A stretch of DNA of 64,000 nucleotides from an uncultured Paracoccaceae bacterium (GCA_947496535.1 CANMDE010000007.1:1-64000); one strand, 5' to 3'. Counted from the first letter of the stretch, positions 14,985 through 24,273 are shown. Translations and numbers: made by a program. The notes: generated from the letters alone by a model not told the origin.

Positions 14985-16868
14985 ATGGCCTATGCCAATA
15001 TGGATGATCGCAATGCGATCGAAGAGGAGATGCCGTGGAATGCCCGCGTGCTGCCCACAACGACTTATGCGCTTTTAAGTGAAACGGCCGCCAAACATGG
15101 ACCCCGCAACGCGGTGACTTATAGTTTGCTGTCTGACCCAAAGGCAAAATGCGAAACGCTGAGCTGGTCGCAGCTCAAGGATAAAACAACTCAGACCGCA
15201 AATTTGTTCCGCTCCTTGGGTGTGGGAGAGGATGACGTCGTTGCTTTCCTTTTGCCCAATGCGACAGAAACGATCCTGACCTATCTGGGCGGGCAGGTGG
15301 CCGGGATCGTTAATCCCATCAATCCGCTACTGGATTCCGAACAAATCTCGGCCATTCTGCGGGAAACGAACGCAAAGGTGCTTGTCACCCTTAAAGCCTT
15401 TCCCAAGACAGATGTCGCCCAGAAAGCAGCCGAGGCAGTTCGTTTTGCCCCGAATGTCAAAACGGTGCTTGAGGTTGATCTGCTTCGCTATCTGACGGGC
15501 CTGAAAAAGCTGATCGTTCCATTGATCCGTCCTAAGAACCCAACGGATCATGACGCGCGCATTCTTGACTTCAATACCGAACTGAAAAAGCAACCAACCA
15601 CGCTGGCATTTGAAGATAGCCCCGAGGACCGCGTTGCGGCCTATTTCCATACTGGCGGGACAACGGGCATGCCGAAAGTGGTGCAGCACCGCTATTCGGG
15701 CATTGTCTACAACGCCTGGCTTGGTGACCGGCTGCTGTTCACCGAACAGGACGTGCAGATTTGCCCGCTACCGCTGTTTCACGTGTTTGCCACGATCGTA
15801 TCATTGGGTGCCTCACTGGGGTCGGGGGCGGAAATCGTCTTTCCGACGCCGCAAGGCTACCGGGGCGACGGCGTATTCGACAATTTCTGGAAGCTGATCG
15901 AGAAGCATAAAGTGACTTTCATGATCACGGTCCCGACGGCGATGTCTGCGTTGATGCAGCGCAAGGTGGATGCGGATATCTCGACCTTGCGTCTGGCGTT
16001 CTGTGGTTCTGCACCGCTGCCGCTTGAGCTTTATAAACGGTTCGAGGCCGCTGCCGGTGTTACCATCTGCGAAGGCTACGGTCTGACCGAGGCGACATGC
16101 CTTGTCGCGATCAACCCGCCCGAAGGCGAAAAACGTGTTGGGTCCATCGGCCTGCCGTTTCCCTATACGGATGTCAAAATCATCTCACCTGCGACCGGAA
16201 TGGAATGCGCGGCTGATGAAATCGGTGAGATTTGCATCTCAAACCCTGGTGTTTATGGCGGCAAGACCTATACGGAAGCGGCCAAGAATGACGGGCTTTT
16301 TTATCCCGGTGATCAATCCAATGCCCAATATCTAAGGACCGGTGATTTGGGCCGTAAGGACCCTGACGGGTATCTGTGGATCACGGGCCGCGCCAAGGAT
16401 CTGATTATTCGGGGTGGTCACAACATTGATCCTGCCGAGATTGAAGAAGCCCTTGCCGGACATGAAGCCGTCGCTTTCGCTGGTGCCATTGGTCAGCCCG
16501 ATGCCCATGCCGGTGAAATACCTTGCGCCTATGTGGAGCTGGTCGACGGAGCGACGATCACCGAAGAAGAGCTGCTGGAATTTGCGAAAGAGCATATTCA
16601 CGAGCGGGCTGCCTATCCCAAGCATATGGAAATACTGGACGAATTGCCAAAAACGGCGGTTGGCAAGATTTTCAAGCCGGATCTGCGTAAATTGGCTATT
16701 GCCCGGATATACAATTCTGCCCTAGACGATATCGGTGCAGAGATCGTCGAAGTGACCGAAGACAAGAAACGCGGGCTGGTCGCACATGTCAAAGCCGAAC
16801 AGGACGCGAAAGAGGATGTCAAAAAGGCGTTGGGCAGCTATACCATACCTTGGGAATTGACTGACTGA
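14985..16868 (+). CDS. Acyl-CoA synthetase (AMP-forming)
   Basis: 627 residues of the ANL superfamily. The AMP-binding P-loop reads YFHTGGTTGMPKVVQHRYSG (about residues 218-237), the adenine-binding motif EGYGLTEATC (about 362), and the hinge RTGDLGRKDPDGYLWITGRA with the C-terminal KDLIIRGGHNIDPAEIEEAL. The catalytic lysine is probably in TAVGKIFKP near the end. It activates a carboxylic acid to its CoA ester via an adenylate. Chain length cannot be read from sequence. GGAGGAG six bases before ATG supports the start. It is followed after 19 bp by a 3-hydroxyisobutyrate dehydrogenase relative, suggesting a joint role in branched-chain or short organic acid breakdown. Confidence 0.9.
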   Translation: MAYANMDDRNAIEEEMPWNARVLPTTTYALLSETAAKHGPRNAVTYSLLSDPKAKCETLSWSQLKDKTTQTANLFRSLGVGEDDVVAFLLPNATETILTYLGGQVAGIVNPINPLLDSEQISAILRETNAKVLVTLKAFPKTDVAQKAAEAVRFAPNVKTVLEVDLLRYLTGLKKLIVPLIRPKNPTDHDARILDFNTELKKQPTTLAFEDSPEDRVAAYFHTGGTTGMPKVVQHRYSGIVYNAWLGDRLLFTEQDVQICPLPLFHVFATIVSLGASLGSGAEIVFPTPQGYRGDGVFDNFWKLIEKHKVTFMITVPTAMSALMQRKVDADISTLRLAFCGSAPLPLELYKRFEAAAGVTICEGYGLTEATCLVAINPPEGEKRVGSIGLPFPYTDVKIISPATGMECAADEIGEICISNPGVYGGKTYTEAAKNDGLFYPGDQSNAQYLRTGDLGRKDPDGYLWITGRAKDLIIRGGHNIDPAEIEEALAGHEAVAFAGAIGQPDAHAGEIPCAYVELVDGATITEEELLEFAKEHIHERAAYPKHMEILDELPKTAVGKIFKPDLRKLAIARIYNSALDDIGAEIVEVTEDKKRGLVAHVKAEQDAKEDVKKALGSYTIPWELTD

Positions 16869-16887
16869 TATCTCAAGGAGGTAATGC

Positions 16888-17760
16888 ATGGGACGGGTCG
16901 CGTTTTTAGGTCTGGGCGTGATGGGATATCCCATGGCGGGACATCTACAGGCCGCTGGCCATGACGTGGTCGTCTACAACCGTACCTCTGCCAAGGCAGA
17001 AGCCTGGGTCAAACAGCATGGCGGGGCGATGCAATCATCCCCCGCCGAAGCTGCTGCAGATGCTGATTTTGTTATGGCCTGTGTTGGTAATGACGACGAT
17101 CTGCGGTCAGTCTGTACCGGCGATAACGGTGCCTTTGCGGGCATGAAATCAGGCAGCTTGTTTGTCGACCACACAACCGTTTCGGCGGCAGTGACCAAGG
17201 AACTACATGATGCGGCGGCTGAGCAGGGCGTAGGGTTCATTGATGCGCCAGTTTCAGGCGGGCAGGCTGGGGCCGAAAACGGTGTTCTGTCGGTCATGTG
17301 CGGTGGCTCTCAGGCTGACTATGACAAGGCCGAGCCCATCATCGGTGCCTATGCCCGCATCTGCCGTTTGATCGGCCCCAGCGGCGCTGGGCAAATGACC
17401 AAGATGTGCAACCAGATCGCAATTGCAGGTCTGGTTCAGGGCCTGTCAGAGGCACTGCATTTCGCTGACAAGGCTGGCCTTGACGGCAAGGCGGTTGTCG
17501 AAGTGATCAGTCAGGGTGCGGCAGGCAGTTGGCAGATGTCCAACCGGTTTGAGACGATGTTGGCTGACGAATTCGACCACGGGTTTGCCGTGGACTGGAT
17601 GCGTAAGGATCTGAGCATCTGCCTGCAAACAGCTGACGAAAACGGGGCCAGTTTGCCGGTCACAGCACTGGTCGATCAGTTCTACAAGGACGTGCAGAAC
17701 CTTGGTGGCGGGCGTTGGGATACCTCGTCGCTGATCAGACGTCTGCGGGCGCTGAACTAA
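16888..17760 (+). CDS. NAD(P)-dependent beta-hydroxyacid dehydrogenase (3-hydroxyisobutyrate dehydrogenase family)
   Basis: 290 residues. The NAD(P) motif GLGVMGYPMAGHLQAAGH is at about residues 7-24 with YNRTSAKAEAW after it (Arg after the second strand favours NADP). The substrate loop FIDAPVSGGQAGAENG and the catalytic lysine segment GAGQMTKMCNQIAIAGLVQG are intact. Family members oxidise 3-hydroxyisobutyrate, tartronate semialdehyde, glyoxylate or succinic semialdehyde analogues, so the exact substrate is open. A perfect AAGGAGG six bases upstream supports the start. Its stop overlaps the convergent gnd stop by four bases. Confidence 0.87.
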   Translation: MGRVAFLGLGVMGYPMAGHLQAAGHDVVVYNRTSAKAEAWVKQHGGAMQSSPAEAAADADFVMACVGNDDDLRSVCTGDNGAFAGMKSGSLFVDHTTVSAAVTKELHDAAAEQGVGFIDAPVSGGQAGAENGVLSVMCGGSQADYDKAEPIIGAYARICRLIGPSGAGQMTKMCNQIAIAGLVQGLSEALHFADKAGLDGKAVVEVISQGAAGSWQMSNRFETMLADEFDHGFAVDWMRKDLSICLQTADENGASLPVTALVDQFYKDVQNLGGGRWDTSSLIRRLRALN

Positions 17761-19166
17761 GCGTTCATCGCCCAAGGCCCATGCTGATCACTGCTGCCAT
17801 CGTCGGTCCGCTCAAACCCATGAGCACCAAAGAAATCCCGCTGGCCCTGGATCATGTTGGCCGTTCCGCGTGATGTTCGCATCGTGTCGAAATAGGCCAG
17901 CGCCGACGATAAAGCTGGGGCGGGTAGCCCATGCGTTGCCGAGAGCGAAACCACCTGGCGTAGTGCCGTTTGGTTTTCTTTGAGAAGCTCCGAAAAGAAT
18001 GGGGCGAACATCAGGTTTTGCGTGGCGTTTGCCTCCAGCGCTGTGGCCATATCGTCCAGCATTGATGATCGGATGATGCAGCCCGCACGCCAGACCTTGG
18101 CAATGTCGGGCAAGGGCAGGGACCAGCCAAATTCGTCCGACGCTTTTGAAATCATCCCGAACCCTTGCGCATAGCAAAGAATCTTACCGGCAATCAGTGC
18201 CTTTTCGAGCGTTTCGATATCAAGAACACCATCGGCGATGAGCTGTGGTGCTGTCCCGAAGACATCCTCACCAAGCTGCCGCATATCCCTTTGCGAGGAC
18301 AGGTTGCGCGCCACAACGGCAGCCTCAATAGCCGGTATCGGGGCCGCCAAATGCTGCGCCTCGATCGCTGTCCACCGGCCTGTCCCTTTCTGGCCAGCGG
18401 CGTCGACGATCAGATCAAGCATGGGTTGACCCGTCTTGGGGTCGACAGCGCCTGCCACCTTGCCCGAGATTTCGATCAGGTAAGATTGCAGCGGACCTCT
18501 GTCCCAACGGGCGAAAATCTCTGCCATTGCCGCGTTGTCGTGGCCAAGCCCGTCTCGCATGATGCCGTAGACTTCTGCGATCATCTGCATGTCGGCGTAT
18601 TCGATGCCGTTATGGACCGCCTTGACGAAATGTCCGGCACCTTCTTCGCCCATCCATGTGGCGCATGGGGTCTCGTTATGCTTGGCGGAAATGGCGGTCA
18701 GGATATGCGCGACACGGTCCCAGTATTCGCGTTTGCCGCCGCCCATGATTGACGGACCGAACCTTGCGCCTTCTTCGCCACCCGATACACCAATACCCAA
18801 AAACGGCAAATCATCGGCTTCTCGTGCCCGCCTGTTGGTGTCGTGGAAATTGGCGTTTCCTGCGTCAATCAGTAGATCATTCGGTCCCAGAAGAGGGCGG
18901 AGCGCTTTGATCTGGTCGTCAACGGCCTGACCGGCGGGCACCATGAGGATGATGGCACGCGGCTCTGCAATAGCCTCAACCAGTTCCCGCAGAGTCTCGG
19001 TCGGTGTGATCCGTGGCGCCAGATCACCGGCGCCATCGAAAAATTTCTTCGTCGTGGATGTGGTCCGGTTCCAGACCGCGATATCAAACCCGTTATCCGC
19101 AATGTTCAAAGCAAGCGCCGCGCCCATAGTCCCCAGGCCGATCAGGCCAATTTCTGCTTTGCTCAT
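17757..19166 (-). CDS. gnd: 6-phosphogluconate dehydrogenase, decarboxylating
   Basis: 469 residues, the usual length of the long, dimeric NADP form. N-terminal GLIGLGTMGAALALNIADNG, VWNRTTSTTKKFF, the substrate site GVSGGEEGARFGPSIMGGG, the catalytic lysine region HFVKAVHNGIEYADMQMIAE and the C-terminal QGQRDFFGAHGFERTD tail are intact. It converts 6-phosphogluconate to ribulose 5-phosphate plus CO2 and NADPH in the oxidative pentose phosphate pathway. ATG 19166 is chosen because AAGGA lies eight bases upstream; the ATG at 19175 abuts it. It is convergent with the 3-hydroxyisobutyrate dehydrogenase relative. Confidence 0.95.
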   Translation of the reverse strand: MSKAEIGLIGLGTMGAALALNIADNGFDIAVWNRTTSTTKKFFDGAGDLAPRITPTETLRELVEAIAEPRAIILMVPAGQAVDDQIKALRPLLGPNDLLIDAGNANFHDTNRRAREADDLPFLGIGVSGGEEGARFGPSIMGGGKREYWDRVAHILTAISAKHNETPCATWMGEEGAGHFVKAVHNGIEYADMQMIAEVYGIMRDGLGHDNAAMAEIFARWDRGPLQSYLIEISGKVAGAVDPKTGQPMLDLIVDAAGQKGTGRWTAIEAQHLAAPIPAIEAAVVARNLSSQRDMRQLGEDVFGTAPQLIADGVLDIETLEKALIAGKILCYAQGFGMISKASDEFGWSLPLPDIAKVWRAGCIIRSSMLDDMATALEANATQNLMFAPFFSELLKENQTALRQVVSLSATHGLPAPALSSALAYFDTMRTSRGTANMIQGQRDFFGAHGFERTDDGSSDQHGPWAMNA

Positions 19167-19199
19167 CGGGATCATCCTTATTTTGGAGAGGTCATATCC

Positions 19200-20162
19200 C
19201 TATGGGAATACATACTGTGCTGCCACAAAGGCAACATAGGCTATCACCATAAGTATCCCCATGGTTTTGGTGATCTGGCCGACCGTGAGCATCCATGCAG
19301 TGAACGCTACAGAAACGAAAACTGTTGCCCACATCTGAAAGCCCATCAGAACCGGCACAACGTCGAGCGGCTTTATGATCGCCGTCAGGCCAATGATTGA
19401 CAGAATGTTAAAGGTGTTCGATCCGACAATGTTGCCCAGAATAAGCCCGACCGATTGCTTGCGCGCAGCCGCAACACAGGTGGATAGTTCAGGCAGGGAC
19501 GTTCCAAACGCGACGACTGTCAAACCGATGATCGCCTCTGGCACGCCGATGATCGTACCGGTTACAACGGCGCCTTTGACCAGCATTTCAGACCCGACCG
19601 CCAAACCGACAAGACCACCGAGCAGGATCAGCAGCGCCGCCCCCATGGTTTCGATCCCGCCGCCCTCTGCGTCTTCGTCCTCTTCCAGATCAAGGCCGTC
19701 AGTGGCGTATTGATATGAGATAAAGGCGACCAAGATACCGAACATGATCAGGCCAAGCAGGTGCGAAAACGTGCCGCTCATCATTCCAAAGACAAGGATG
19801 GCCGTCGCAAACAGCATCATCATCAGGTCTTTGAACAGGTCTTTGGCTTTGCCTTCGATCTGAAACACAAACGCCGTTGCCCCCAGCACCAGCAATATAT
19901 TTGCGATGTTCGAACCTAGAACGTTCCCGAGCGAAATGCCGGGAAAGCCTTGAAGGTTGGCGTTAACGGATGTGAACAACTCTGGCACGGATGTCCCGAA
20001 GGATATGATAGTTGCGCCAATAAACAGTGGCGATAGCCCCGTTCGTTCTGCAATGAAAACGGCCGCATCAATGGTCCAGTCCCCTCCCTTTATCAAAAGG
20101 AACAGGCCAAAAAGTATGGCCCCGGCGGAGAGCACAAAAAGATCGTAATGGGGAAGTTCCAA
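19200..20162 (-). CDS. Calcium/sodium antiporter, CaCA family (YrbG-like)
   Basis: 320 residues with about ten membrane helices. The two inverted alpha-repeats are clear: IISFGTSVPELFTSVNANLQ with GNVLGSNIANILLVLG, and VVAFGTSLPELSTCVAAARK with GNIVGSNTFNILSIIG. A central acidic loop (LDLEEDEDAEGGG) lies on the cytoplasmic side. Members exchange Ca2+ or related cations for Na+ or H+ across the inner membrane. The apparent start is TTG at 20162, with AGGA eight bases upstream and no suitable ATG close by. The IS element lies about 500 bp upstream of it. Confidence 0.9.
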   Translation of the reverse strand: MELPHYDLFVLSAGAILFGLFLLIKGGDWTIDAAVFIAERTGLSPLFIGATIISFGTSVPELFTSVNANLQGFPGISLGNVLGSNIANILLVLGATAFVFQIEGKAKDLFKDLMMMLFATAILVFGMMSGTFSHLLGLIMFGILVAFISYQYATDGLDLEEDEDAEGGGIETMGAALLILLGGLVGLAVGSEMLVKGAVVTGTIIGVPEAIIGLTVVAFGTSLPELSTCVAAARKQSVGLILGNIVGSNTFNILSIIGLTAIIKPLDVVPVLMGFQMWATVFVSVAFTAWMLTVGQITKTMGILMVIAYVAFVAAQYVFP

Positions 20163-20671
20163 ATGCGTGATCCTGATCAGAGGTGAACGTCAGACGAGTT
20201 ATGACCCAATGTGTTGAAGTGTTTCAAAACGGTCTCTGGTCCCTGCCTGCTTTGCTTGCTTGTATCTAGCAAAGACATCCACCTAAGCAACTACGCGATA
20301 CGGCGATTTCCCGCCAGCCGTTGCAGCTTGGTCAACGCGGGTGCCGTTGCGGCATTTGCGTTTACTATCCATTTGCCCTCATTTCTGGGATACCAGTTTG
20401 GATTTTGACCCCGCCCTACCGGAGACCGCCAACATTGTCACCCCACCTCACCAGCCCCCGCAACGGTGTTGCCGCAACGGCACGGCAAACCAGACTTGTG
20501 TAGATGGAGCTATTGCTGACGCAGCATTTCCTCGCAGTTGCGGAAAATTCAATACTGCGATGCGGCCCGTGTCGTCGAAGCAGCCGCTTGACGCGTCCAA
20601 CCTCGGTGGATTTCAAGCCAACCTTTCGTCGCATTACGCACGAAACATCAAGACACGAGACATAGCATGAG
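20163..20671. other. Long intergenic stretch before the IS element
   Basis: About 500 bp separate the antiporter start from the left inverted repeat of the IS110-type element. No open frame has recognisable protein features, and no tRNA, terminator or clear promoter is seen. The promoter of the antiporter must lie in its left part. The rest looks like decayed sequence. Confidence 0.5.
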
Positions 20672-20746
20672 TAATCGGGCTGATCTGAAGGATGGGTCGG
20701 GTTCTCGATAGAGTTGCTGCAGTTGCTGCAATCTGAGGAGGACGAA

Positions 20747-21781
20747 ATGGATTACTATGTTGGTTTGGATGTGTCGCTGCGGTCTTTGGCCGTCTGCGTG
20801 ATTGATGCCGATGGCAAGCATGTCTTGGAACGCGCTGTTGCCTGCGAGATTGAGGATATATTGACGTGCCTCCGTGATCTGTCACGAGGGCATTGCCGGA
20901 TCGGTTTCGAGTCTGGCGCGATGAGCCAGCATCTCTATTTCGGGCTCCGGGCCGCTGGCTTTGATGTGGTGTGCATGGAGGCGCGCCAGGTGAACGCCGC
21001 GCTGTCCGCAATGCGAAATAAAACAGATAAAACGGACGCCCGAGGGATCGCGCAAGTGCTGCGGTCCGGATGGTTCAGTGAGGTGTTCATCAAAAGCCGA
21101 GAAGCGCATGCCCACCGGGCGCTGCTCAGCAGCCGTAAGGCGGTTCAGAAGAAGTGTATCGATCTGGCCAACGAGGTGCGAGGGTTATTCCGGATCTTTG
21201 GGTTGCGCCTGCCACCCCGCGTGGATCAAGGGTCTTTCGACGAGCAGGTTCGGCCGCTGGTTGAAGCAGACCCTGACCTGTCTCGCGCACTTCTGCCACT
21301 GCTGGATGCGCGGGTGATGCTCTATAAGACCTATCGTGAGTTGGATCGCCGTGTGAAGCAAGCCGCCAGCCATGACGCGATATGCATGCGCTTCATGGCG
21401 ATCCCCGGCGTAGGACCGATCGCGGCTCTGACGTTCCGTGCAGCAGTCGATGATCCGAAACGGTTCACCAGTTCCCGGACAGTCGCTGCACACTTCGGGC
21501 TGACACCTCGACGATATCAATCCGGCGAAACGGATAATCCTGGCCGCATCTCCAAGGCCGGCGATAGCGATGTGCGTGCCACTCTCTACGCAGCCGCGAA
21601 CGCGATGATGATGCGATCTGTTGCCAGCTCTGAGATCAAGAGCTGGGGATTGCGTCTGATGCGTCGCAAAGGCCGCCGTCGTGCCCTTGTCGCCGTTGCA
21701 AGAAAGCTAGCCGTCATCATGCATCGCATGTGGGCCGACAACACCGAATTCCGTCAAAGACCTTTGGAGGCCACCCTATGA
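20747..21781 (+). CDS. IS110/IS1111-family transposase (DEDD plus serine recombinase-like)
   Basis: 344 residues. The N-terminal RuvC-like DEDD domain shows YYVGLDVSLRSLAVCVID, the glutamate in RIGFESGAMSQ and the aspartates of NKTDKTDARGIAQVL. A coiled central part is followed by the C-terminal Transposase_20 domain (FMAIPGVGPIAALTFRAAVD, then FGLTPRRYQSGET and GRISKAGDSDVRATLYAAA), in which the conserved serine lies in GRISKAGDS. It catalyses RNA-guided insertion and excision through a circular intermediate in studied relatives. Start ATG 20747 has AGGAGG five bases upstream. The gene shows no stop or frameshift. Confidence 0.93.
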   Translation: MDYYVGLDVSLRSLAVCVIDADGKHVLERAVACEIEDILTCLRDLSRGHCRIGFESGAMSQHLYFGLRAAGFDVVCMEARQVNAALSAMRNKTDKTDARGIAQVLRSGWFSEVFIKSREAHAHRALLSSRKAVQKKCIDLANEVRGLFRIFGLRLPPRVDQGSFDEQVRPLVEADPDLSRALLPLLDARVMLYKTYRELDRRVKQAASHDAICMRFMAIPGVGPIAALTFRAAVDDPKRFTSSRTVAAHFGLTPRRYQSGETDNPGRISKAGDSDVRATLYAAANAMMMRSVASSEIKSWGLRLMRRKGRRRALVAVARKLAVIMHRMWADNTEFRQRPLEATL

Positions 21782-22040
21782 CCTGACGCCTTCACAAGAT
21801 CAGAGACGGGATCGTCCCTCACCGGACGAGGTCCGTGGATGACGCCGAAAAAGCTCACTGCGCAACTTGAAGCGCGAGACAAAGTGGGGCGCTCCACGTC
21901 CAATCCGACACATGCATGCAGCGGCCCAACCGAACCGGGTCATCAATGCCTGCGAAGAGAAGTGTGACCCGGATGAAGGACAATGATCCCAAAGCACGGA
22001 AACAAAACGATGAAATGAACTTGACCCAAACGCCCGATTA
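21782..22040 (+). ncRNA. Non-coding right end of the IS1111 element; candidate guide (bridge/seek) RNA region
   Basis: Studied IS1111 elements encode a structured guide RNA between the transposase stop and the right end, and this 259-bp interval occupies that place. It contains short hairpin-forming pieces (for example GACGGGATCGTC near 21,807 and ATGCAT near 21,913). It also has AGAGAAGTGTG at 21,956-21,966, an exact copy of the 11 bases that cross the right junction at 22,040-22,050. That is what a guide loop matching its own integration site would look like. No reading frame here looks protein-coding. RNA boundaries are not determinable by eye. Confidence 0.45.
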
Positions 22041-22110
22041 GAGAAGTGTGCTTTCAGGGTACCTTGTCCAACGTCTGCTTGCGCAGACGCCGAAGCAGGA
22101 AAGCCATTTT

Positions 22111-23127
22111 TTATAATTCAAGATCAGCCATGATATACGCGACGATGTTAGCATGCACGGCTTCCCGGTTTGTTCCTTCCGGATCCGTACAAACTGGATC
22201 GTCCTGTTCTTCGATCAGGATCGCTTCGGCCATTGGTTTGCAAAGTGGCAGCGCCGTAAAATGCATTGCCGGGACGATGTTGTTGATTTGCGCGTCTGGC
22301 AAAAGCCCCGCCAACCCACTGCTATCGAAATCCGTTGCCAATAGACGATCATCGCCCTGTCCCAATCCGATCAGGCGAACGTTCTTGACCAAATCTGTGA
22401 CGTTCGCCGGATCAAGCCCCCAAATCAGACCCGGATCAATTGCGGTGACATGGGTTATGCGCGGGTCGGCATAAGATGCATTCCAATCGGCTGCACCAAT
22501 GTCTGAGATCGCCACATCAGCCCCGATCAGATCATTACAATGGCTCGATGTTTCGCCATACTGCGCGCAATGGTCAACATAACCCGCATGATCCGCCAAT
22601 AGCCCGCCAAGCGAAAGCGCTGTCCAGCCACCATATGAAAACCCCGCGGCCATGATCCGTGTGTCATCGATATGTCCTGCGAATTTGGGATCACTTAGCA
22701 ATGTGTCCAGCGCAAGGCTTAGATCTTGGGCACGTGTCCAGTGTTGCAATCCGAGGGCCATATCAAAATCCCCCCAAGTCGAGTTTGGGTGGTTCACAGC
22801 AACAACAATCGCGCCCTGTTCGGCCAAATCTGTGGCCAACCATGTCAGCGATCTGATGTTTCCACCCATCCCGTGGCTGAGCAAGACAACGGGGTGGGTA
22901 CCGTCCTGCAACGTCGCTTCTTCCACGACTTTCACGCCATGGAATACCGGGCTATCGGCAAAGTCAAATGCGCGCCCATCGCCCATTGAGGGATACCAGA
23001 TGGCACCAATCATGCCGCGTCCGTGGTGCAGGGCATCGACGCCAAAGGGGGTGTAGCCCGCCGGTTCTGCGATGGCGGTTGATGCTACGAGGCAAAATGC
23101 TGCTGCTGAGCTAACTGTCGTTTTCAT
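22111..23127 (-). CDS. Secreted alpha/beta hydrolase, dienelactone hydrolase/PAF-acetylhydrolase-like
   Basis: 338 residues with signal peptide MKTTVSSAAAFCLVASTAIA. The mature protein has IGAIWYPSMG, an oxyanion-region VVLLSHGMGGNIRS, and the nucleophile elbow MAAGFSYGGWTALSLGG (Ser at about residue 162). An Asp and a His for the triad are available in the C-terminal half (AIDPGLIW; AMHFTALPLC). It is like the 'predicted dienelactone hydrolase' group (COG4188) of periplasmic esterases. The substrate is unknown. TGGAGTAGAACCA precedes ATG 23127. It is divergent from an AraC-type regulator 141 bp away, which may control it. Confidence 0.82.
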   Translation of the reverse strand: MKTTVSSAAAFCLVASTAIAEPAGYTPFGVDALHHGRGMIGAIWYPSMGDGRAFDFADSPVFHGVKVVEEATLQDGTHPVVLLSHGMGGNIRSLTWLATDLAEQGAIVVAVNHPNSTWGDFDMALGLQHWTRAQDLSLALDTLLSDPKFAGHIDDTRIMAAGFSYGGWTALSLGGLLADHAGYVDHCAQYGETSSHCNDLIGADVAISDIGAADWNASYADPRITHVTAIDPGLIWGLDPANVTDLVKNVRLIGLGQGDDRLLATDFDSSGLAGLLPDAQINNIVPAMHFTALPLCKPMAEAILIEEQDDPVCTDPEGTNREAVHANIVAYIMADLEL

Positions 23128-23268
23128 TGGTTCTACTCCAAAAAGGTTGCGATGGGTCCTTTTGGCGCGGAACCCACAGACCGCGCGTCCTAAAACCGGT
23201 TTGAGGTCGCCAAGATCGCATCTTAGGACTTAGACTTGGGTGAACCTTCCGTTTGCAGGACCACGATT

Positions 23269-24273
23269 ATGCCAAGCCTTCCCATTCCGATGATCAGCTC
23301 TCTTTTCTTAGGGGTATTGCTGGTGCGCATCTGGTTCATAGACCGCCGACACGGACCCTTAGTCCTGCTGCTGGGTGTGTGTGCCATACAGGGCGTGATC
23401 ATCTCGCTGGCACAGCATTACCGTGTTCCGGGGTTCATGGTGGTCCAGCCTATAACCGCAACATTGGTCTCCCCCATGGCGTGGGTCGCGTTCCAAACGA
23501 CGGCGGTGCGGCATTTCATGAAATCAGACTACCTTCACCTGTTAGGCCCGCTTTGCGCCTTGGTCAGCCTTATCGTCGCGCCGGACTTTCTCGATACGTT
23601 GATCCCTGCATTGTCTGTGGGTTATGGCATCGCAATCCTATGGGTCAGCCTCCAAGGGACGGATGCTATGCCGCGCATGCGCTTGGGCGCCGGTGATCTT
23701 CCCAGCTATATCTGGCAAACCATCGGGGCTGCGTTGATCGCTGCCGCATTCACCGATGTGATCATTTTCGCGGCGCAAATGATGGGGGCGGCATACCTAC
23801 GACCATGGATCATCAGTATCTATTCCAGCGTGATGCTTTTGATCGTGGGCGGGCTCAGCCTGTCCTCCGCGCTTGAGGCTGATACGACCGAAGTTGACGA
23901 GGCCCCAGAGCCGCCTGTTTCGGATCAGGATGTAGAGATCGTCGGTAAGCTTGATGCGTTGATGGCGACCCAGAGGCTTTACTTAAACCCTGACCTGACG
24001 CTGTCTCTGCTGTCACGCAGATTGCTTGTCCCCGCCAAACAATTGTCCGCCGCAATCAACCGGACAACGGGCGACAATGTCTCGCGCTACATCAACGCGG
24101 CGCGAATCAAAGCGGCCCAAGACTGTCTTTTGGCAGGGGAAAGTATTACCAGCGCGATGTTGTCGTCGGGCTTTAACACCAAATCAAACTTTAACCGCGA
24201 ATTCCTGCGTGTTTTAGGCAAGAGCCCAAGTGATTGGCTAGCCGGTCAAGCGCCTGTCGACAAAAAGGCATAG
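23269..24273 (+). CDS. AraC-family regulator with N-terminal membrane domain
   Basis: 334 residues. Residues 1-210 form about six or seven hydrophobic helices (SLFLGVLLVRIWFIDRRHGP through SIYSSVMLLIVGGLSLSSAL). Residues 235-334 form the AraC-type double HTH: NPDLTLSLLSRRLLVPAKQL in the first helix set and ITSAMLSSGFNTKSNFNREF with LGKSPSDWL in the second. This architecture is a membrane-tethered one-component sensor. ATG 23269 begins the hydrophobic domain; an upstream TTG frame is less likely. The divergent secreted hydrolase is its most plausible target, consistent with sensing something at the envelope. Confidence 0.85.
   Translation: MPSLPIPMISSLFLGVLLVRIWFIDRRHGPLVLLLGVCAIQGVIISLAQHYRVPGFMVVQPITATLVSPMAWVAFQTTAVRHFMKSDYLHLLGPLCALVSLIVAPDFLDTLIPALSVGYGIAILWVSLQGTDAMPRMRLGAGDLPSYIWQTIGAALIAAAFTDVIIFAAQMMGAAYLRPWIISIYSSVMLLIVGGLSLSSALEADTTEVDEAPEPPVSDQDVEIVGKLDALMATQRLYLNPDLTLSLLSRRLLVPAKQLSAAINRTTGDNVSRYINAARIKAAQDCLLAGESITSAMLSSGFNTKSNFNREFLRVLGKSPSDWLAGQAPVDKKA

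Larger units (their letters stand above)
20672..22040 (+). mobile_element. Complete IS110-family element of the IS1111 type
   Basis: The transposase gene is flanked by sub-terminal inverted repeats TAATCGGGC at 20,672-20,680 and GCCCGATTA at 22,032-22,040, with further imperfect pairing inside (GGGTC near 20,694 and GACCC near 22,023). This sub-terminal repeat, together with a long non-coding right end of about 260 bp after the transposase stop, is the layout of the IS1111 branch of IS110 elements. These elements lack terminal repeats at the extreme ends and make no target duplication, so the exact borders, a few bases outside the repeats, cannot be set. The transposase frame is uninterrupted, so the copy may be active. 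Confidence 0.75.

Noticed and set aside
22072..22089. CGTCTGC-TTGC-GCAGACG hairpin next to the IS right flank
   Set aside because: It lacks a T-run on either strand and could be either a weak terminator of the hydrolase gene or part of the IS target; nothing allows a choice.
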